Notes: a model not told the origin generated them from the sequence alone. A stretch of DNA of 64,000 bases from Streptomyces antibioticus (GCF_002019855.1 NZ_CM007717.1:4674657-4738656); one strand, 5' to 3'; shown: positions 8,032-17,352, counted from the stretch's first letter. Made by a program: numbers and translations.

Positions 8032-8692
8032 CGCCACGCTGCACGCGACCGAGCAGAACCCGGACGACTTCGCGGTCCAGATCGCGGACCAGGTGGAGAG
8101 CTTCCTGGTCGCGGTGACGGAGGTAGCGAAGGGCGACGAACCGGGCTCCGCCGTGCCCTTCCTCCTGCTGGAGGTCTCCCAGCTCCTGCTGGCCGGCGGC
8201 CGCCTCGGCGCCCACGAGGACATCGTCCCCGACGAGCGCTACGAGCCCGACCCCGGCTTCGAACCGGACGTGGACGAACTGCGCGAGAACCTCGCCCGGC
8301 TGCTGGACCCGGTCGACATCTACTCCGAGGTCTTCGACCCCTACGAGCCCCGCAGGGCCCCCGTGCCGGCCCGGATCTCCGACGACCTCGCCGACGTCAT
8401 CGCCGACCTGCGCCACGGCATGGTCCACTACAAGGCCGGCCGCACCACCGAGGCGCTGTGGTGGTGGCAGTTCTCCTACTTCTCCAACTGGGGCTCCACG
8501 GCCTCGGCCACCCTCCGCGCCCTGCACTCGGTCCTGGCCCACATCCGCCTGGACCAGCCCCTCCAGGAACTCGACGGCCTCGACACCGACCAGGCCACGA
8601 TGGGCGACGAAACCCTGGAATTCGAGGCGGGCCAGGTCATGGCCCAGGAAATCGGCGGCCAACTGGGCCTGCGCTCCCCCTCGACGCCCTGA
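8024..8692 (+). CDS. DUF5063 family protein
   Basis: 222 residues, soluble and acidic. The segments QIADQVESFLVAVTEVAKG and LADVIADLRHGMVHYKAGRTTEALWWWQFSYFSNWG are characteristic of the DUF5063 family, regularly found just downstream of recR in Streptomyces. Function unknown. It overlaps recR by 8 bases and the barstar-like gene by one (TGATG), so it is part of the ybaB-recR transcription unit. Confidence 0.88.
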   Translation: MSDATLHATEQNPDDFAVQIADQVESFLVAVTEVAKGDEPGSAVPFLLLEVSQLLLAGGRLGAHEDIVPDERYEPDPGFEPDVDELRENLARLLDPVDIYSEVFDPYEPRRAPVPARISDDLADVIADLRHGMVHYKAGRTTEALWWWQFSYFSNWGSTASATLRALHSVLAHIRLDQPLQELDGLDTDQATMGDETLEFEAGQVMAQEIGGQLGLRSPSTP

Positions 8693-8985
8693 TGGCCGTC
8701 GTCGAAGTCAGCGGAGCGGAGATCGACTCGCCCGAGAAGTTCCACAGGGTCCTGGCGCGAGAGCTGGACTTCGGCCCCTACTACGGGGCGAATCTCGCAG
8801 CCCTGTGGGATCGCCTCTCCACGGACGTCGAAAGACCCGTCGAGCTCATCTGGCGGGACGCGGAGACCAGCAGAGACGCCATGGGCGCATCCGCGTTCGG
8901 CGACCTGCGGGATCTTCTGCTGCGCGTTCAGGCGCAGGACGAGGATTTCGGGTGGCAGGACCGCTTCACGGTGAGATTCGCATAA
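8692..8985 (+). CDS. Barstar family protein (ribonuclease-inhibitor-like)
   Basis: 97 residues. The central stretch FHRVLARELDFGPYYGANLAALWDRLS and the strand VELIWRDAETSR match the barstar fold, in which an acidic helix plugs the active site of a barnase-type RNase. ATG 8692 overlaps the previous stop by one base. No barnase-type gene is in the window, so it may be an orphan immunity or antitoxin protein or a repurposed one. Tryptophan and acidic residues of the family are retained. Confidence 0.85.
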   Translation: MAVVEVSGAEIDSPEKFHRVLARELDFGPYYGANLAALWDRLSTDVERPVELIWRDAETSRDAMGASAFGDLRDLLLRVQAQDEDFGWQDRFTVRFA

Positions 8986-9222
8986 CGGGTGGCGTGGGCG
9001 CCGCGTCCGTCCGGGAGGCGTTCCCCGGCGGGGCCCGGTAAGGGTTGAGACCTAGCGCACAGCCTCACTCGTCGATCGCTGGGCAGGGAGATCATCGGGC
9101 GGGCGTCCGGGCATCTCACGATGCGGTACTCGGGGGGTGGAATCCGGGCGCTCGTTAGACTGAGCCGACCGCGGTACAACGGCGTATGTGCGGAAAAGGG
9201 ACGAACTGAGCGAGGAGCGCAC

Positions 9223-10500
9223 GTGGGCCTTGTCGTGCAGAAGTACGGAGGCTCCTCCGTAGCCGATGCCGAGGGCATCAAGCGCGTCGCCAAGCGAATC
9301 GTGGAAGCGAAGAAGAACGGCCACCAGGTGGTCGTCGTCGTTTCCGCGATGGGCGACACGACGGACGAGCTGATCGATCTCGCCGAGCAGGTGTCACCGA
9401 TGCCTGCCGGACGTGAGTTCGACATGCTGCTGACCGCCGGAGAGCGGATCTCCATGGCGCTGCTGGCCATGGCGATCAAAAACCTGGGTCACGAGGCCCA
9501 GAGCTTCACCGGCAGCCAGGCAGGCGTCATCACCGACTCGGTCCACAACAAAGCCCGGATCATCGATGTCACGCCGGGCCGCATCCGGGAGTCGCTGGAC
9601 CGGGGCAACATCGCCATCGTCGCCGGCTTCCAGGGCGTCAGCCAGGACAAGAAGGACATCACCACGCTCGGCCGCGGTGGCAGTGACACCACGGCCGTCG
9701 CCCTCGCCGCCGCGCTCGACGCCGAGGTCTGCGAGATCTACACCGACGTCGACGGTGTGTTCACCGCCGACCCGCGGGTGGTCAAGAAGGCCCGGAAGAT
9801 CGACTGGATCGCCTTCGAGGACATGCTGGAGCTGGCCGCGTCCGGCTCCAAGGTGCTGCTCCACCGCTGTGTGGAGTACGCCCGCCGTTACAACATCCCG
9901 ATCCATGTGCGGTCCAGCTTCAGCGGACTTCAGGGCACCTGGGTCAGCAGTGAGCCCATTCAGCGAGGGGATCAGAAGGTGGAGCAGGCCATCATCTCCG
10001 GTGTCGCGCACGACACCTCCGAGGCCAAGGTCACGGTCGTCGGCGTGCCGGACAAGCCGGGCGAGGCCGCCGCGATCTTCCGGACGATCTCGGACGCCGA
10101 GATCAACATCGACATGATCGTGCAGAACGTGTCCGCCGCCTCCACGGGCCTGACGGACATCTCCTTCACCCTCCCCAAGGCAGAGGGCCGCAAGGCCATC
10201 GACGCCCTGGAGAAGAACAAGGCCGGCATCGGCTTCGACTCCCTGCGCTACGACGACCAGATCGGCAAGATCTCCCTGGTCGGCGCCGGGATGAAGACCA
10301 ACCCGGGCGTCACGGCCGACTTCTTCACCGCCCTGTCGGACGCGGGCGTGAACATCGAGCTGATCTCGACCTCCGAGATCCGCATCTCGGTCGTCACCCG
10401 CGCCGACGACGTCAACGAGGCCGTGCGCGCCGTGCACACCGCCTTCGGACTCGACTCCGACAGCGACGAGGCCGTCGTCTACGGAGGCACCGGACGTTGA
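9223..10500 (+). CDS. ask: Aspartate kinase, alpha subunit
   Basis: 425 residues. Phosphorylates L-aspartate, the first step to lysine, threonine, methionine and diaminopimelate. The catalytic domain starts with KYGGSSVAD (7-15) and holds TLGRGGSDTTA and YTDVDGVFTADPR; two ACT domains at the C-terminus (about 265-420) bind regulatory amino acids. GTG 9223 is chosen: AGGAG lies 5 bases upstream and the conserved N-terminus MGLVVQKYGG begins there; the frame from 9121 is too long. It overlaps asd (TTGA). As in Corynebacterium, an internal start should give a separate beta subunit. Confidence 0.96.
   Translation: MGLVVQKYGGSSVADAEGIKRVAKRIVEAKKNGHQVVVVVSAMGDTTDELIDLAEQVSPMPAGREFDMLLTAGERISMALLAMAIKNLGHEAQSFTGSQAGVITDSVHNKARIIDVTPGRIRESLDRGNIAIVAGFQGVSQDKKDITTLGRGGSDTTAVALAAALDAEVCEIYTDVDGVFTADPRVVKKARKIDWIAFEDMLELAASGSKVLLHRCVEYARRYNIPIHVRSSFSGLQGTWVSSEPIQRGDQKVEQAIISGVAHDTSEAKVTVVGVPDKPGEAAAIFRTISDAEINIDMIVQNVSAASTGLTDISFTLPKAEGRKAIDALEKNKAGIGFDSLRYDDQIGKISLVGAGMKTNPGVTADFFTALSDAGVNIELISTSEIRISVVTRADDVNEAVRAVHTAFGLDSDSDEAVVYGGTGR
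9979..10500 (+). other. ask: Internal start giving the aspartate kinase beta subunit (173 aa)
   Basis: GTG 9979 is codon 253 of the ask frame and is preceded by GAGGGG with 8-base spacing. The protein from here begins VEQAIISGVAHD-TSEAKVTVVGVPDKPGEAA, the same point where the Corynebacterium glutamicum LysC beta subunit starts (established from the family). The product would contain only the ACT regulatory domains and complete an alpha2beta2 enzyme. Confidence 0.7.
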
Positions 10501-11573
10501 CCCCCGGGACGTCGGACGCGCGGACGTCCCGGCCGACGCTCGCGGTCGTGGGAGCGACCGGAGCCGTCGGCACGGTCCTGCTCCGGATCCTCTCCCAGCG
10601 GGCGGACATCTGGGGCGAGATCCGTCTCGTCGCCTCACCGCGCTCGGCCGGCCGCAAGCTGGCCGTGCGCGGCACGGAGACCGAGGTGCTGGCCCTGTCG
10701 GAGGACGTCTTCGACGGGGTCGACATCGCGCTGTTCGACGTACCGGACGAGATCGCCGCGCACTGGGCCCCGGTCGCCGCGGCCCGGGGCGCGGTCGTCG
10801 TGGACAACTCCGGGGCCTTCCGGATGGACCCGGACGTGCCGCTGGTCGTCCCCGAGGTCAACCCGCACGCCGTGCACGCGCGGCCCCGCGGGATCGTCGC
10901 CAACCCCAACTGCACCACCCTGTCGATGATCGTCGCCCTGGGCGCGCTGCACGCCTCGTACGGACTGCGCGAGCTGGTGGTGTCGTCGTACCAGGCGGTC
11001 AGCGGGGCCGGGCGGGCCGGGGTGGAGACACTGCGGCAGCAGATGGCGCTGGTCGCGGGCACCGAGCTGGGCACCCACCCCGGTGACGTGCGGCGGGCGG
11101 TCGGGGACAACACCGGGCCGTTCCCGGAGCCGGTCGCGCTGAACGTCGTCCCGTGGGCCGGGACGGCGTGCGAGGGCGGCTGGTCGTCGGAGGAGATGAA
11201 GGTGCGGGACGAGTCCCGCAAGATCCTCGGGCTGCCGAAGCTGCCGGTGGCCGTGACCTGCGTACGGGTCCCGGTCGTCACCACCCACTCGCTGACCGTG
11301 CACGCCCGTTTCCAGGACGAGGTCACGGTCCACGGGGCCCGCGAGGTCCTCGCCACCGCGCCCGGGGTCGTCCTCTTCGACAACCCCGAGGCGGGGGAGT
11401 TCCCGACGCCCGCCGACGTGGTGGGCACCGACCCGACCTGGGTGGGCCGGGTGCGCCGGGCGCTGGACGACCCGACGGCCCTGGAGCTGTTCGTCTGCGG
11501 GGACAATCTGCGCAAGGGGGCCGCGCTGAACGCCGCGCAGATCGCCGAGCTGGTGGCGGCGGAACGGGTGTGA
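10497..11573 (+). CDS. asd: Aspartate-semialdehyde dehydrogenase
   Basis: 358 residues. Reduces beta-aspartyl phosphate with NADPH to aspartate semialdehyde. NADP-binding GATGAVG (19-25), catalytic Cys139 in ANPNCTTLSM, and SSYQAVSGAGRAG. Another segment, HARFQDEVTV, lies in the C-terminal dimerisation domain. TTG 10497 overlaps the ask stop, so translation is coupled and the two enzymes are made together; no better start lies upstream. Confidence 0.95.
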   Translation: MTPGTSDARTSRPTLAVVGATGAVGTVLLRILSQRADIWGEIRLVASPRSAGRKLAVRGTETEVLALSEDVFDGVDIALFDVPDEIAAHWAPVAAARGAVVVDNSGAFRMDPDVPLVVPEVNPHAVHARPRGIVANPNCTTLSMIVALGALHASYGLRELVVSSYQAVSGAGRAGVETLRQQMALVAGTELGTHPGDVRRAVGDNTGPFPEPVALNVVPWAGTACEGGWSSEEMKVRDESRKILGLPKLPVAVTCVRVPVVTTHSLTVHARFQDEVTVHGAREVLATAPGVVLFDNPEAGEFPTPADVVGTDPTWVGRVRRALDDPTALELFVCGDNLRKGAALNAAQIAELVAAERV

Positions 11574-11810
11574 CGGCGGGTGCGGACACGGGTGCGGGAA
11601 CGGGTGCGGGCACAGGTGTGAGGCGGTCGATGGCGCTGATCACTTGTATCGGACACCTTTGACGTCCGAAGATTGGCCCTCGATGATTTCTCCCCGTTCT
11701 CCGCAACCGTGCGCCGGGCGGGGAGCGTCTTTGCCGTCACCCTCCGGGTGGCGCAGGGGTGTGCACGATCACAGCGGGGACGCGGTGATCCGGGCGTGGG
11801 GGCGCTCGTA

Positions 11811-11833
11811 CATATGCGGTATATGCCATATAG
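11811..11833. promoter_or_regulatory. AT-rich imperfect palindrome upstream of the sigma factor gene
   Basis: The spacer 11574-12034 has no gene I would accept. It begins with ACGGGTGCGGG-like short repeats (11581-11620), has a small hairpin (11649-11669), and contains a strikingly AT-rich run, CATATGCGGTATATGCCATA, in a >70% GC context. This is a plausible promoter or operator for the sigma factor gene, but no sigma consensus can be assigned. Confidence 0.3.
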
Positions 11834-12034
11834 GGGAAGAGCGGGACGGATGAGAACGGTGCCGGTTTCGCGGTGCGCCGCGAAAGGGACGGCAGACGCG
11901 TACAACCCCTGTGGGGGGACGCGTGTCCAACTGGCGTGGCAGAGGTACTCGACTTCCCCGCGGCGACCCGCGGCACGGCTCTACGGCCGCCCCGCGTCGC
12001 CCTCCGCCCCCGCGTGCCAGGGGCACCCGGCGGC

Positions 12035-12610
12035 ATGCCGGTGATCGCGCCCATGCCCGCCGCGCGGCCCGCCCGCATACCCAGCCAGCGTGACGGCGCC
12101 GAGGAGACCGTGGCCGCCGGGACGACCGTCGACCACCTCACCGAGACCTACCGGGCGCACTACCGCTCGCTGCTCGGCCTCGCCGCCCTCCTCCTCGACG
12201 ACACCGCCTCCTGCGAGGACGTCGTCCAGGAGGCGTTCATCCGCGTCCACTCCGCGCGCAAGCGGGTCCGCGACCCGGAGAAGACGCTCGCCTATCTGCG
12301 CCAGACCGTCGTCAACCTCTCCCGCTCCGCCCTGCGCCGCCGCATCCTCGGACTGAAACTGCTGTCCAAGCCGATGCCGGACATGGCCAGCGCGGAGGAG
12401 GGCGCCTACGACCAGTTGGAGCGCGACTCGCTGATCAAGGCGATGAAGGGACTCCAGCGCCGCCAGCGCGAGGTCCTCGTACTGCGCTACTTCGCGGACA
12501 TGACGGAGGCCCAGGTCGCCCAGACCCTCGGCATCTCCCTCGGCTCGGTCAAGGCGTACGGCTCCCGCGGCATCGCGGCCCTGCGCATAGCCATGGAGGC
12601 CCCGGCGTGA
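12035..12610 (+). CDS. SigE-family ECF RNA polymerase sigma factor
   Basis: 191 residues from ATG 12035. Region 2 (YRAHYRSLLGLAALLLDD...VVQEAFIRVHSARKRV) recognises the -10 element and binds core polymerase. Region 4 (LQRRQREVLVLRYFADMTEAQVAQTLGISLGSVKAYGSRGIAAL) is the -35-binding helix-turn-helix. Both are intact and close together, as in Streptomyces SigE-family factors. The frame is open further upstream: GTG 11936 or GTG 11873 would add a basic, proline-rich leader, and the true start is uncertain. The end overlaps the next gene (GTGA), which encodes a membrane protein likely to be its partner. Confidence 0.88.
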   Translation: MPVIAPMPAARPARIPSQRDGAEETVAAGTTVDHLTETYRAHYRSLLGLAALLLDDTASCEDVVQEAFIRVHSARKRVRDPEKTLAYLRQTVVNLSRSALRRRILGLKLLSKPMPDMASAEEGAYDQLERDSLIKAMKGLQRRQREVLVLRYFADMTEAQVAQTLGISLGSVKAYGSRGIAALRIAMEAPA

Positions 12611-14070
12611 GCGACCATCCCGAGGGACGCGACACCCCCGAGCCTCCCGAACGACACGACTCCGACACCACCGGCTCCGCGTCGGTGCCACGCACCGAGC
12701 CGCTCGACGGTCCCGACTCCGACGCAGGCTCCACATCGCTCACGGGGCCGCGCCCCGAGGCGCCGGCTGCGTCGCCCACCGGGCCGTCGGTCAGCTCGCC
12801 CGCCGAGGCGCCGGGCGCGCCCGATTCCGACGCGCGCTCCGCATCACCCACAGGCCCGCGCCCCGAGACGCCGGGCGCGTCGTCCACCGAGCCGCCGTCC
12901 CCCTCGCGCCCCGGCGCGCCGGGTGCGGCCGATTCCGCCGGGCGGCGGTCCGCTCCGTTCGCCGGGTTCGGGTCGGTGTCCGGCCCGTCCGTCGCGTCCC
13001 CCCGACAGCCGAACCCCTCGCACGCTGGGAACTCAACCGTGAACCACCACCTCGACGACCAGGGCCCCGAAGGGCTCGACTCGGACGAGCTGGCACTGCG
13101 CCGGATGCTGCACCAGGCGGTCCAGGAGATGGAACCGCGCGACGGGACGCTGGACCAGCTCCGGCGCGCCGTCCCCGCCCGCCGGGCCCGTAAGCGGCAG
13201 GCCGCCGTCGGTATGGCCGCCGCGGCCCTCTTCGTCGGCACCGCCGTCCCGGCCGTGCTCCATGTCTCGGGCGCGGGCGGCTCCGACGCCAACCCTTCCA
13301 TCGCCGGCCAGGCATCCCAGGCGCAGGGGGGCGCGAGTCAGGGCAAGGGCCCGGACGGCGGCTCCTCGGGCAAGGCCGGCGACTCCTCCGGTACGACCGG
13401 TGAGCAGGACCAGGGCGGCGCCACCGACACCGGGCAGACCAAGGGCACGGACAGCACCGGCGCCGGCAGCGGCACCGACCCCGACGCCACCTCGGCCGCC
13501 TCCGCCCCGGCGTGCACACCGGCCCAGCTCGGCTCCGGCGGCTCCACGGTCGCCGTCCCCGACGCGGGCGGCGTCGTCTACGGCAGCTTCCGTGTCAGCA
13601 ACATCTCCACCACCGGCTGCACCGTCGGCGGTGCCGTCTCCCTGACGACCGCCGCCCTGGGCGCGGCCGACGCCACGAAGATCAGCGTGGTGACGCACGC
13701 CTCCGGGGACGCCGCGGCCGCCCTGCCCGACCCCTCCCTGTACGTGGGCCCGTACCTGCTGGCGCCGGGCTCCGCCTACGACGTGAAGTTCGCCTTCGTG
13801 CCCTCCGAGACCTGCCCGAGCACGGGCGGCACCACCGGGGGCGGCACCGGCGGCGCGTCCTCCCCCTCGCCCTCACCGAGCGAGCCGGTCAGCACCACCG
13901 GGGACACCGGCACCGGCACCACGGCCCAGTTCTTCACCGAGGACGGTCCGGCCGACGGCAGCGTGGTCGTCACCCACACGGCCGAGGGCGGCGGCCCGTC
14001 GGTCTCCGCGACGGTGCCGGGCGCCTGCGCGGGCACGGTCTACCGGACGGGCGTACTCGCCTCGTCCTGA
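12607..14070 (+). CDS. Membrane protein coupled to the sigma factor, possible anti-sigma factor
   Basis: 487 residues. A disordered N-terminal region with imperfect repeats (SPTGPRPE.PGASS..P) is followed by a helical segment (DELALRRMLHQAVQEMEPRDGTLDQLRRAVPARRARKRQ), one transmembrane helix at about 197-218, and a long exported Ser/Thr/Gly-rich region. The outer domain (from ACTPAQLGSGG) carries several cysteines and resembles DUF4232-like secreted domains. Topology and coupling to the sigma gene fit an anti-sigma role, but no zinc-binding HxxxCxxC motif is present, so this is inference. An alternative start is GTG 13039 (VNHHLDDQ). The last 31 bases overlap SURF1 on the opposite strand. Confidence 0.8.
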   Translation: MSDHPEGRDTPEPPERHDSDTTGSASVPRTEPLDGPDSDAGSTSLTGPRPEAPAASPTGPSVSSPAEAPGAPDSDARSASPTGPRPETPGASSTEPPSPSRPGAPGAADSAGRRSAPFAGFGSVSGPSVASPRQPNPSHAGNSTVNHHLDDQGPEGLDSDELALRRMLHQAVQEMEPRDGTLDQLRRAVPARRARKRQAAVGMAAAALFVGTAVPAVLHVSGAGGSDANPSIAGQASQAQGGASQGKGPDGGSSGKAGDSSGTTGEQDQGGATDTGQTKGTDSTGAGSGTDPDATSAASAPACTPAQLGSGGSTVAVPDAGGVVYGSFRVSNISTTGCTVGGAVSLTTAALGAADATKISVVTHASGDAAAALPDPSLYVGPYLLAPGSAYDVKFAFVPSETCPSTGGTTGGGTGGASSPSPSPSEPVSTTGDTGTGTTAQFFTEDGPADGSVVVTHTAEGGGPSVSATVPGACAGTVYRTGVLASS

Positions 14071-14876
14071 GCCTTCTCCGGTACGGCGGTCGTGGCGGCG
14101 GCCGGGGCGGGGCTCTCCGCGGGAGCGATCCCGAGAGCCGCGTCCCGGGCGAACTCCACCTCGCGCCGCAGCAGCCGGAACCACATGAACACCACGAACC
14201 CGGCGAACACGAACCACTCACCGGTGTAGCCGAGGTTCTGGAACGCCTTCAGATCGAGGCCGGTGCCCGGTGTCGTACCCGCCGGCACGGTCGTCATCCC
14301 CCGGTCGGCGGTGGCCAGGGTCACCCAGGCGTCGTAGACGTCGTACGGCACGAGGTTGACGAGGGACGCGGCGCTGATCGCCGCCGTCTGCCCGGCCGGG
14401 AGGCCGCCGCGCGCGCTCACGCCGTTGTCGCCGGGCTGTTCGGACGCCTGGAGCGCGCCGGTGACGGTGACCTCGCCGGCGGGCGCCGCCGGGACCTTCG
14501 CGCCCTCGGGGCTGCCCGGCAGCCAGCCGCGCACGACCGGCAGCGCCTCGCCGCCGTCGGTGCGGAGCAGGCCGAGGACGTAGAAACCGCTGCGGCCGTC
14601 GACCTCGCGGTCGGGCACCACGAGCTGCTCGGCGTACCGGCCCGTGGCCGTGACCTGCTTGCCCGCGGTCGCCTTGTCCACCGGGAGCAGTTCGGCGAGC
14701 GGCCGGGCCGGGTCCGTACGGGCGGCCTCGGCCCGTTCCTTCGCCACGCGCGAGTCGTCGACCCGCGACTCGAACCGGCTGAGCTGCCAGGAACCCATGA
14801 ACACGCAGAAGGGGATGGCCAGCAGCACGAAGACGTTGATCCCCCACCAGCGGGGCGTCAGCAGGAACCGGTACAC
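14040..14876 (-). CDS. SURF1 family cytochrome oxidase biogenesis protein
   Basis: 278 residues. SURF1 topology: one N-terminal membrane helix (FLLTPRWWGINVFVLLAIPFCVFMGSWQLSRF), a large outer domain with GRYAEQLVVPDREVDGRSGFYVL and VVRGWLPG, and a second helix near the C-terminus (GEWFVFAGFVVFMWFRLL). It assists heme insertion or assembly of aa3-type cytochrome c oxidase. GTG 14876 places the first helix at the very N-terminus as in relatives; the open frame runs on meaninglessly upstream. The stop lies inside the convergent membrane-protein gene (31-bp antisense overlap). Confidence 0.93.
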   Translation of the reverse strand: MYRFLLTPRWWGINVFVLLAIPFCVFMGSWQLSRFESRVDDSRVAKERAEAARTDPARPLAELLPVDKATAGKQVTATGRYAEQLVVPDREVDGRSGFYVLGLLRTDGGEALPVVRGWLPGSPEGAKVPAAPAGEVTVTGALQASEQPGDNGVSARGGLPAGQTAAISAASLVNLVPYDVYDAWVTLATADRGMTTVPAGTTPGTGLDLKAFQNLGYTGEWFVFAGFVVFMWFRLLRREVEFARDAALGIAPAESPAPAAATTAVPEKAQDEASTPVR

Positions 14877-14999
14877 GCCCCCCACGGTACGGGGCGGCCG
14901 GGCGTGACCGGGTGGCGGGGGTGAGAGCTTGGTGCGAACTCGTCCACAGGCTGGGTGCGACGTGGATCGTTTGTCGGCGCGGGCGGGCAGTATGGGGCC

Positions 15000-16826
15000 A
15001 TGACTGAGAGCAACGGGTCCGCCGCGCCGGAGCGGACCGAGGAGATGCCAGCCTGGGAGAAGCGCTTCCGGGCGCCCCGGGTGTCCCTGCCCGACTGGGC
15101 GGAGGACGCGCCGGACCGCTCCCTGTTCGTGTCCAACGCGACGGGGACGTACGAGCTGTATGCCTGGGAGCGCGCCACCGGGGAGCAGCGCCAGGTGACG
15201 AACCGGGCGAACGGCACGACGGACGGAGTGCTCTCGCCGGACGGCGCGTGGATCTGGTGGTTCGACGACAAGGACGGCGACGAGTTCGGCGTCTGGCGCC
15301 GCCAGCCCTTCGAGGGCGGCGAGGACGAACTGGCCACGCCGGGACTCGACCCCTCCTACCCGGCGGGCCTCGCCCTCGGCCGGGACGGGCGGACGGCCGT
15401 GGTGGGCCGTTCCACCGACGAGGACGGTACGACGATCCATGTCGCGCGGACCGGCGAGCCGCCGTTCGAGCTGTACCGCCACCGGGAGTCGGCGGGTGTC
15501 GGCGACCTCTCCCACGACGGCCGGCTGATCGCCGTCGAGCACACCGAGCACGGCGACGCGATGCACTCCGCGCTGCGCGTGCTGCGCCCCGACGGCACCA
15601 CGGTCGCCGAGCTGGACGACACCGAGGGCGGCACCCGGGAACTGGGCCTGGAGGTCCTGGGCTTCGCGCCCGTGGACGGCGACACCCGGCTGCTCATCGG
15701 GCATCAGCGGCGGGGCCGCTGGGAGCCCCTGGTGTGGGACGTGGCGTCGGGCACGCAGACGGACCTGGCGCTGGACCTGCCGGGCGACGTCAGCGCCGAG
15801 TGGTATCCGGACGGCTCGGGCCTGCTGATCGTGCACAGCTTCGAGGCGCGCAGCGAGCTGTTCCGCTACGACTTCTCGGGCGGCGGCCTGGAGAAGGTGC
15901 CGACTCCGGCGGGCACGGTCTCCGGGGCGACGGCCCGGCCGGACGGCAGCGTGGAGTACCTGTGGTCCTGCGCCGCCCAGCCGCCCACCGTGCGCTCCAC
16001 GGCGGGCGGTACGGTCCTCGACCCGCCCGGCATGAAGTCGCCCGGCTCGGTGCCGGTGGAGGACGTGTGGGTGGAGGGCCCCGGCGGCCGTATCCACGCC
16101 CTCGTACAGAAGCCGGCCGGGGCCACCGGTCCGCTGCCCACCGTGTTCGACATCCACGGCGGCCCGACCTGGCACGACAGCGACGCGTTCGCGGCGGCGC
16201 CCGCGGCCTGGGTGGACCACGGCTACGCGGTGATCCGCGTCAACTACCGCGGCTCCACCGGGTACGGCCGGGCCTGGACGGACGCGTTGAAGGTCCGGGT
16301 CGGCCTGATCGAGCTGGAGGACATCGAGGCGGTACGGCAGTGGGCGGTCTCCTCCGGCCTCGCCGACCCCGCCCGGCTGATCCTCACCGGCGGCTCCTGG
16401 GGCGGCTACCTCACCCTCCTCGGCCTGGGCGTCCAGCCCGACGCGTGGGCGCTGGGCATCGCCGCGGTCCCGGTCGCCGACTACGTCACGGCCTACCACG
16501 ACGAGATGGAGGCCCTGAAGGCGATGGACCGCACCCTCCTCGGCGGCACCCCCGAGGAGGTCCCCGACCGCTTCGAGGCGTCCTCCCCCCTCACCTACGT
16601 CGACCAGGTCACCGCCCCGGTCTACATCTCCGCCGGCGTCAACGACCCCCGCTGCCCCATCCGCCAGATCGACAACTACGTCAAACGCCTGGAACAACGA
16701 GGCGCCGAACACGAGGTCTACCGCTACGACGCGGGCCACGGCTCCCTGGTCGTCGACGAACGCATCAAACAGGTCCGCCTGGAACTCGACTTCGCCGAAC
16801 GCCATCTGGGGGTGCCGGGGAGGTAG
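15000..16826 (+). CDS. S9 family prolyl oligopeptidase
   Basis: 608 residues, no signal peptide, so cytosolic. An N-terminal beta-propeller (about 45-360, repeated blades such as LSPDGAWIWWFDDKDGDEFGVW) caps a C-terminal alpha/beta hydrolase domain. Catalytic triad visible: Ser466 in GGSWGGY, Asp549 in GVNDPRC, His580 in AGHGS. It cleaves short peptides, often after proline or like acylaminoacyl peptidases. ATG 15000 fits the conserved start; an in-frame ATG at 14955 would add 15 residues without a clear ribosome site. It diverges from the SURF1 gene. Confidence 0.94.
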   Translation: MTESNGSAAPERTEEMPAWEKRFRAPRVSLPDWAEDAPDRSLFVSNATGTYELYAWERATGEQRQVTNRANGTTDGVLSPDGAWIWWFDDKDGDEFGVWRRQPFEGGEDELATPGLDPSYPAGLALGRDGRTAVVGRSTDEDGTTIHVARTGEPPFELYRHRESAGVGDLSHDGRLIAVEHTEHGDAMHSALRVLRPDGTTVAELDDTEGGTRELGLEVLGFAPVDGDTRLLIGHQRRGRWEPLVWDVASGTQTDLALDLPGDVSAEWYPDGSGLLIVHSFEARSELFRYDFSGGGLEKVPTPAGTVSGATARPDGSVEYLWSCAAQPPTVRSTAGGTVLDPPGMKSPGSVPVEDVWVEGPGGRIHALVQKPAGATGPLPTVFDIHGGPTWHDSDAFAAAPAAWVDHGYAVIRVNYRGSTGYGRAWTDALKVRVGLIELEDIEAVRQWAVSSGLADPARLILTGGSWGGYLTLLGLGVQPDAWALGIAAVPVADYVTAYHDEMEALKAMDRTLLGGTPEEVPDRFEASSPLTYVDQVTAPVYISAGVNDPRCPIRQIDNYVKRLEQRGAEHEVYRYDAGHGSLVVDERIKQVRLELDFAERHLGVPGR

Positions 16827-17041
16827 GGCACGGGCGACCCCGGGCGGGCCCCGGCGCTCGGCCTCGGGCGCCCCGGCCGTCGGGGCTGCGCTTGGTCGGG
16901 GCGGCACGGTGGCTCCGGTGGTACGGCGGGGCGGGCGGCGCCGGGCGGGCCCCGGTGCCCGGCGCCGGCCGTCCCGGCACGGTGCCGGGTCGTCCCGGAG
17001 CCCCGTTCCGGCAGATCCGGGGCTCTGGCGCGGCCGCGGCG

Positions 17042-17350
17042 CCCGGTATTTCCGCGCTTCCCGAGGTCTCGCTGAGGGCGTCCCCACCGTCGGTCGGTCC
17101 GGCCGCTCCGCGAGGCCCTGCCAGGGCCGTGGGTGCGCGGTCGTCTGCCCGGTACGTCCGGCACTGCCCGAGGTCTCGCCGAGGGAGCGCCCGCCGCGGG
17201 TCGGCCTGGCCGGGGCCGTGGGTGCGAGGTCGTGCCGCCCGGTGCTTCCGGCGCTCCCCGAGGTCTCGCCGAGGGCGTCCCCGCCGCCGGTCGGACCGGC
17301 CGCTCCGCGGGGCCGCGTCGGGGCCGTGGGCGCGCGGTCGTACCGTCCGG
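17042..17350. repeat. Three ~90-113-bp tandem repeats in a 526-bp gap
   Basis: The gap 16827-17352 has no gene. Units start at 17042, 17148 and 17238, each opening CCCGGT and containing CCCGAGGTCTCGC, followed by a GTCGG..GGCC segment and GGGCCGTGGG. The third ends directly before the stop of the minus-strand RCK gene. 16827-17041 is GC-rich with shorter degenerate repeats. The minus-strand frame through the array is open, but its product is a compositionally biased peptide. Confidence 0.85.
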
Positions 17351-17352
17351 AA

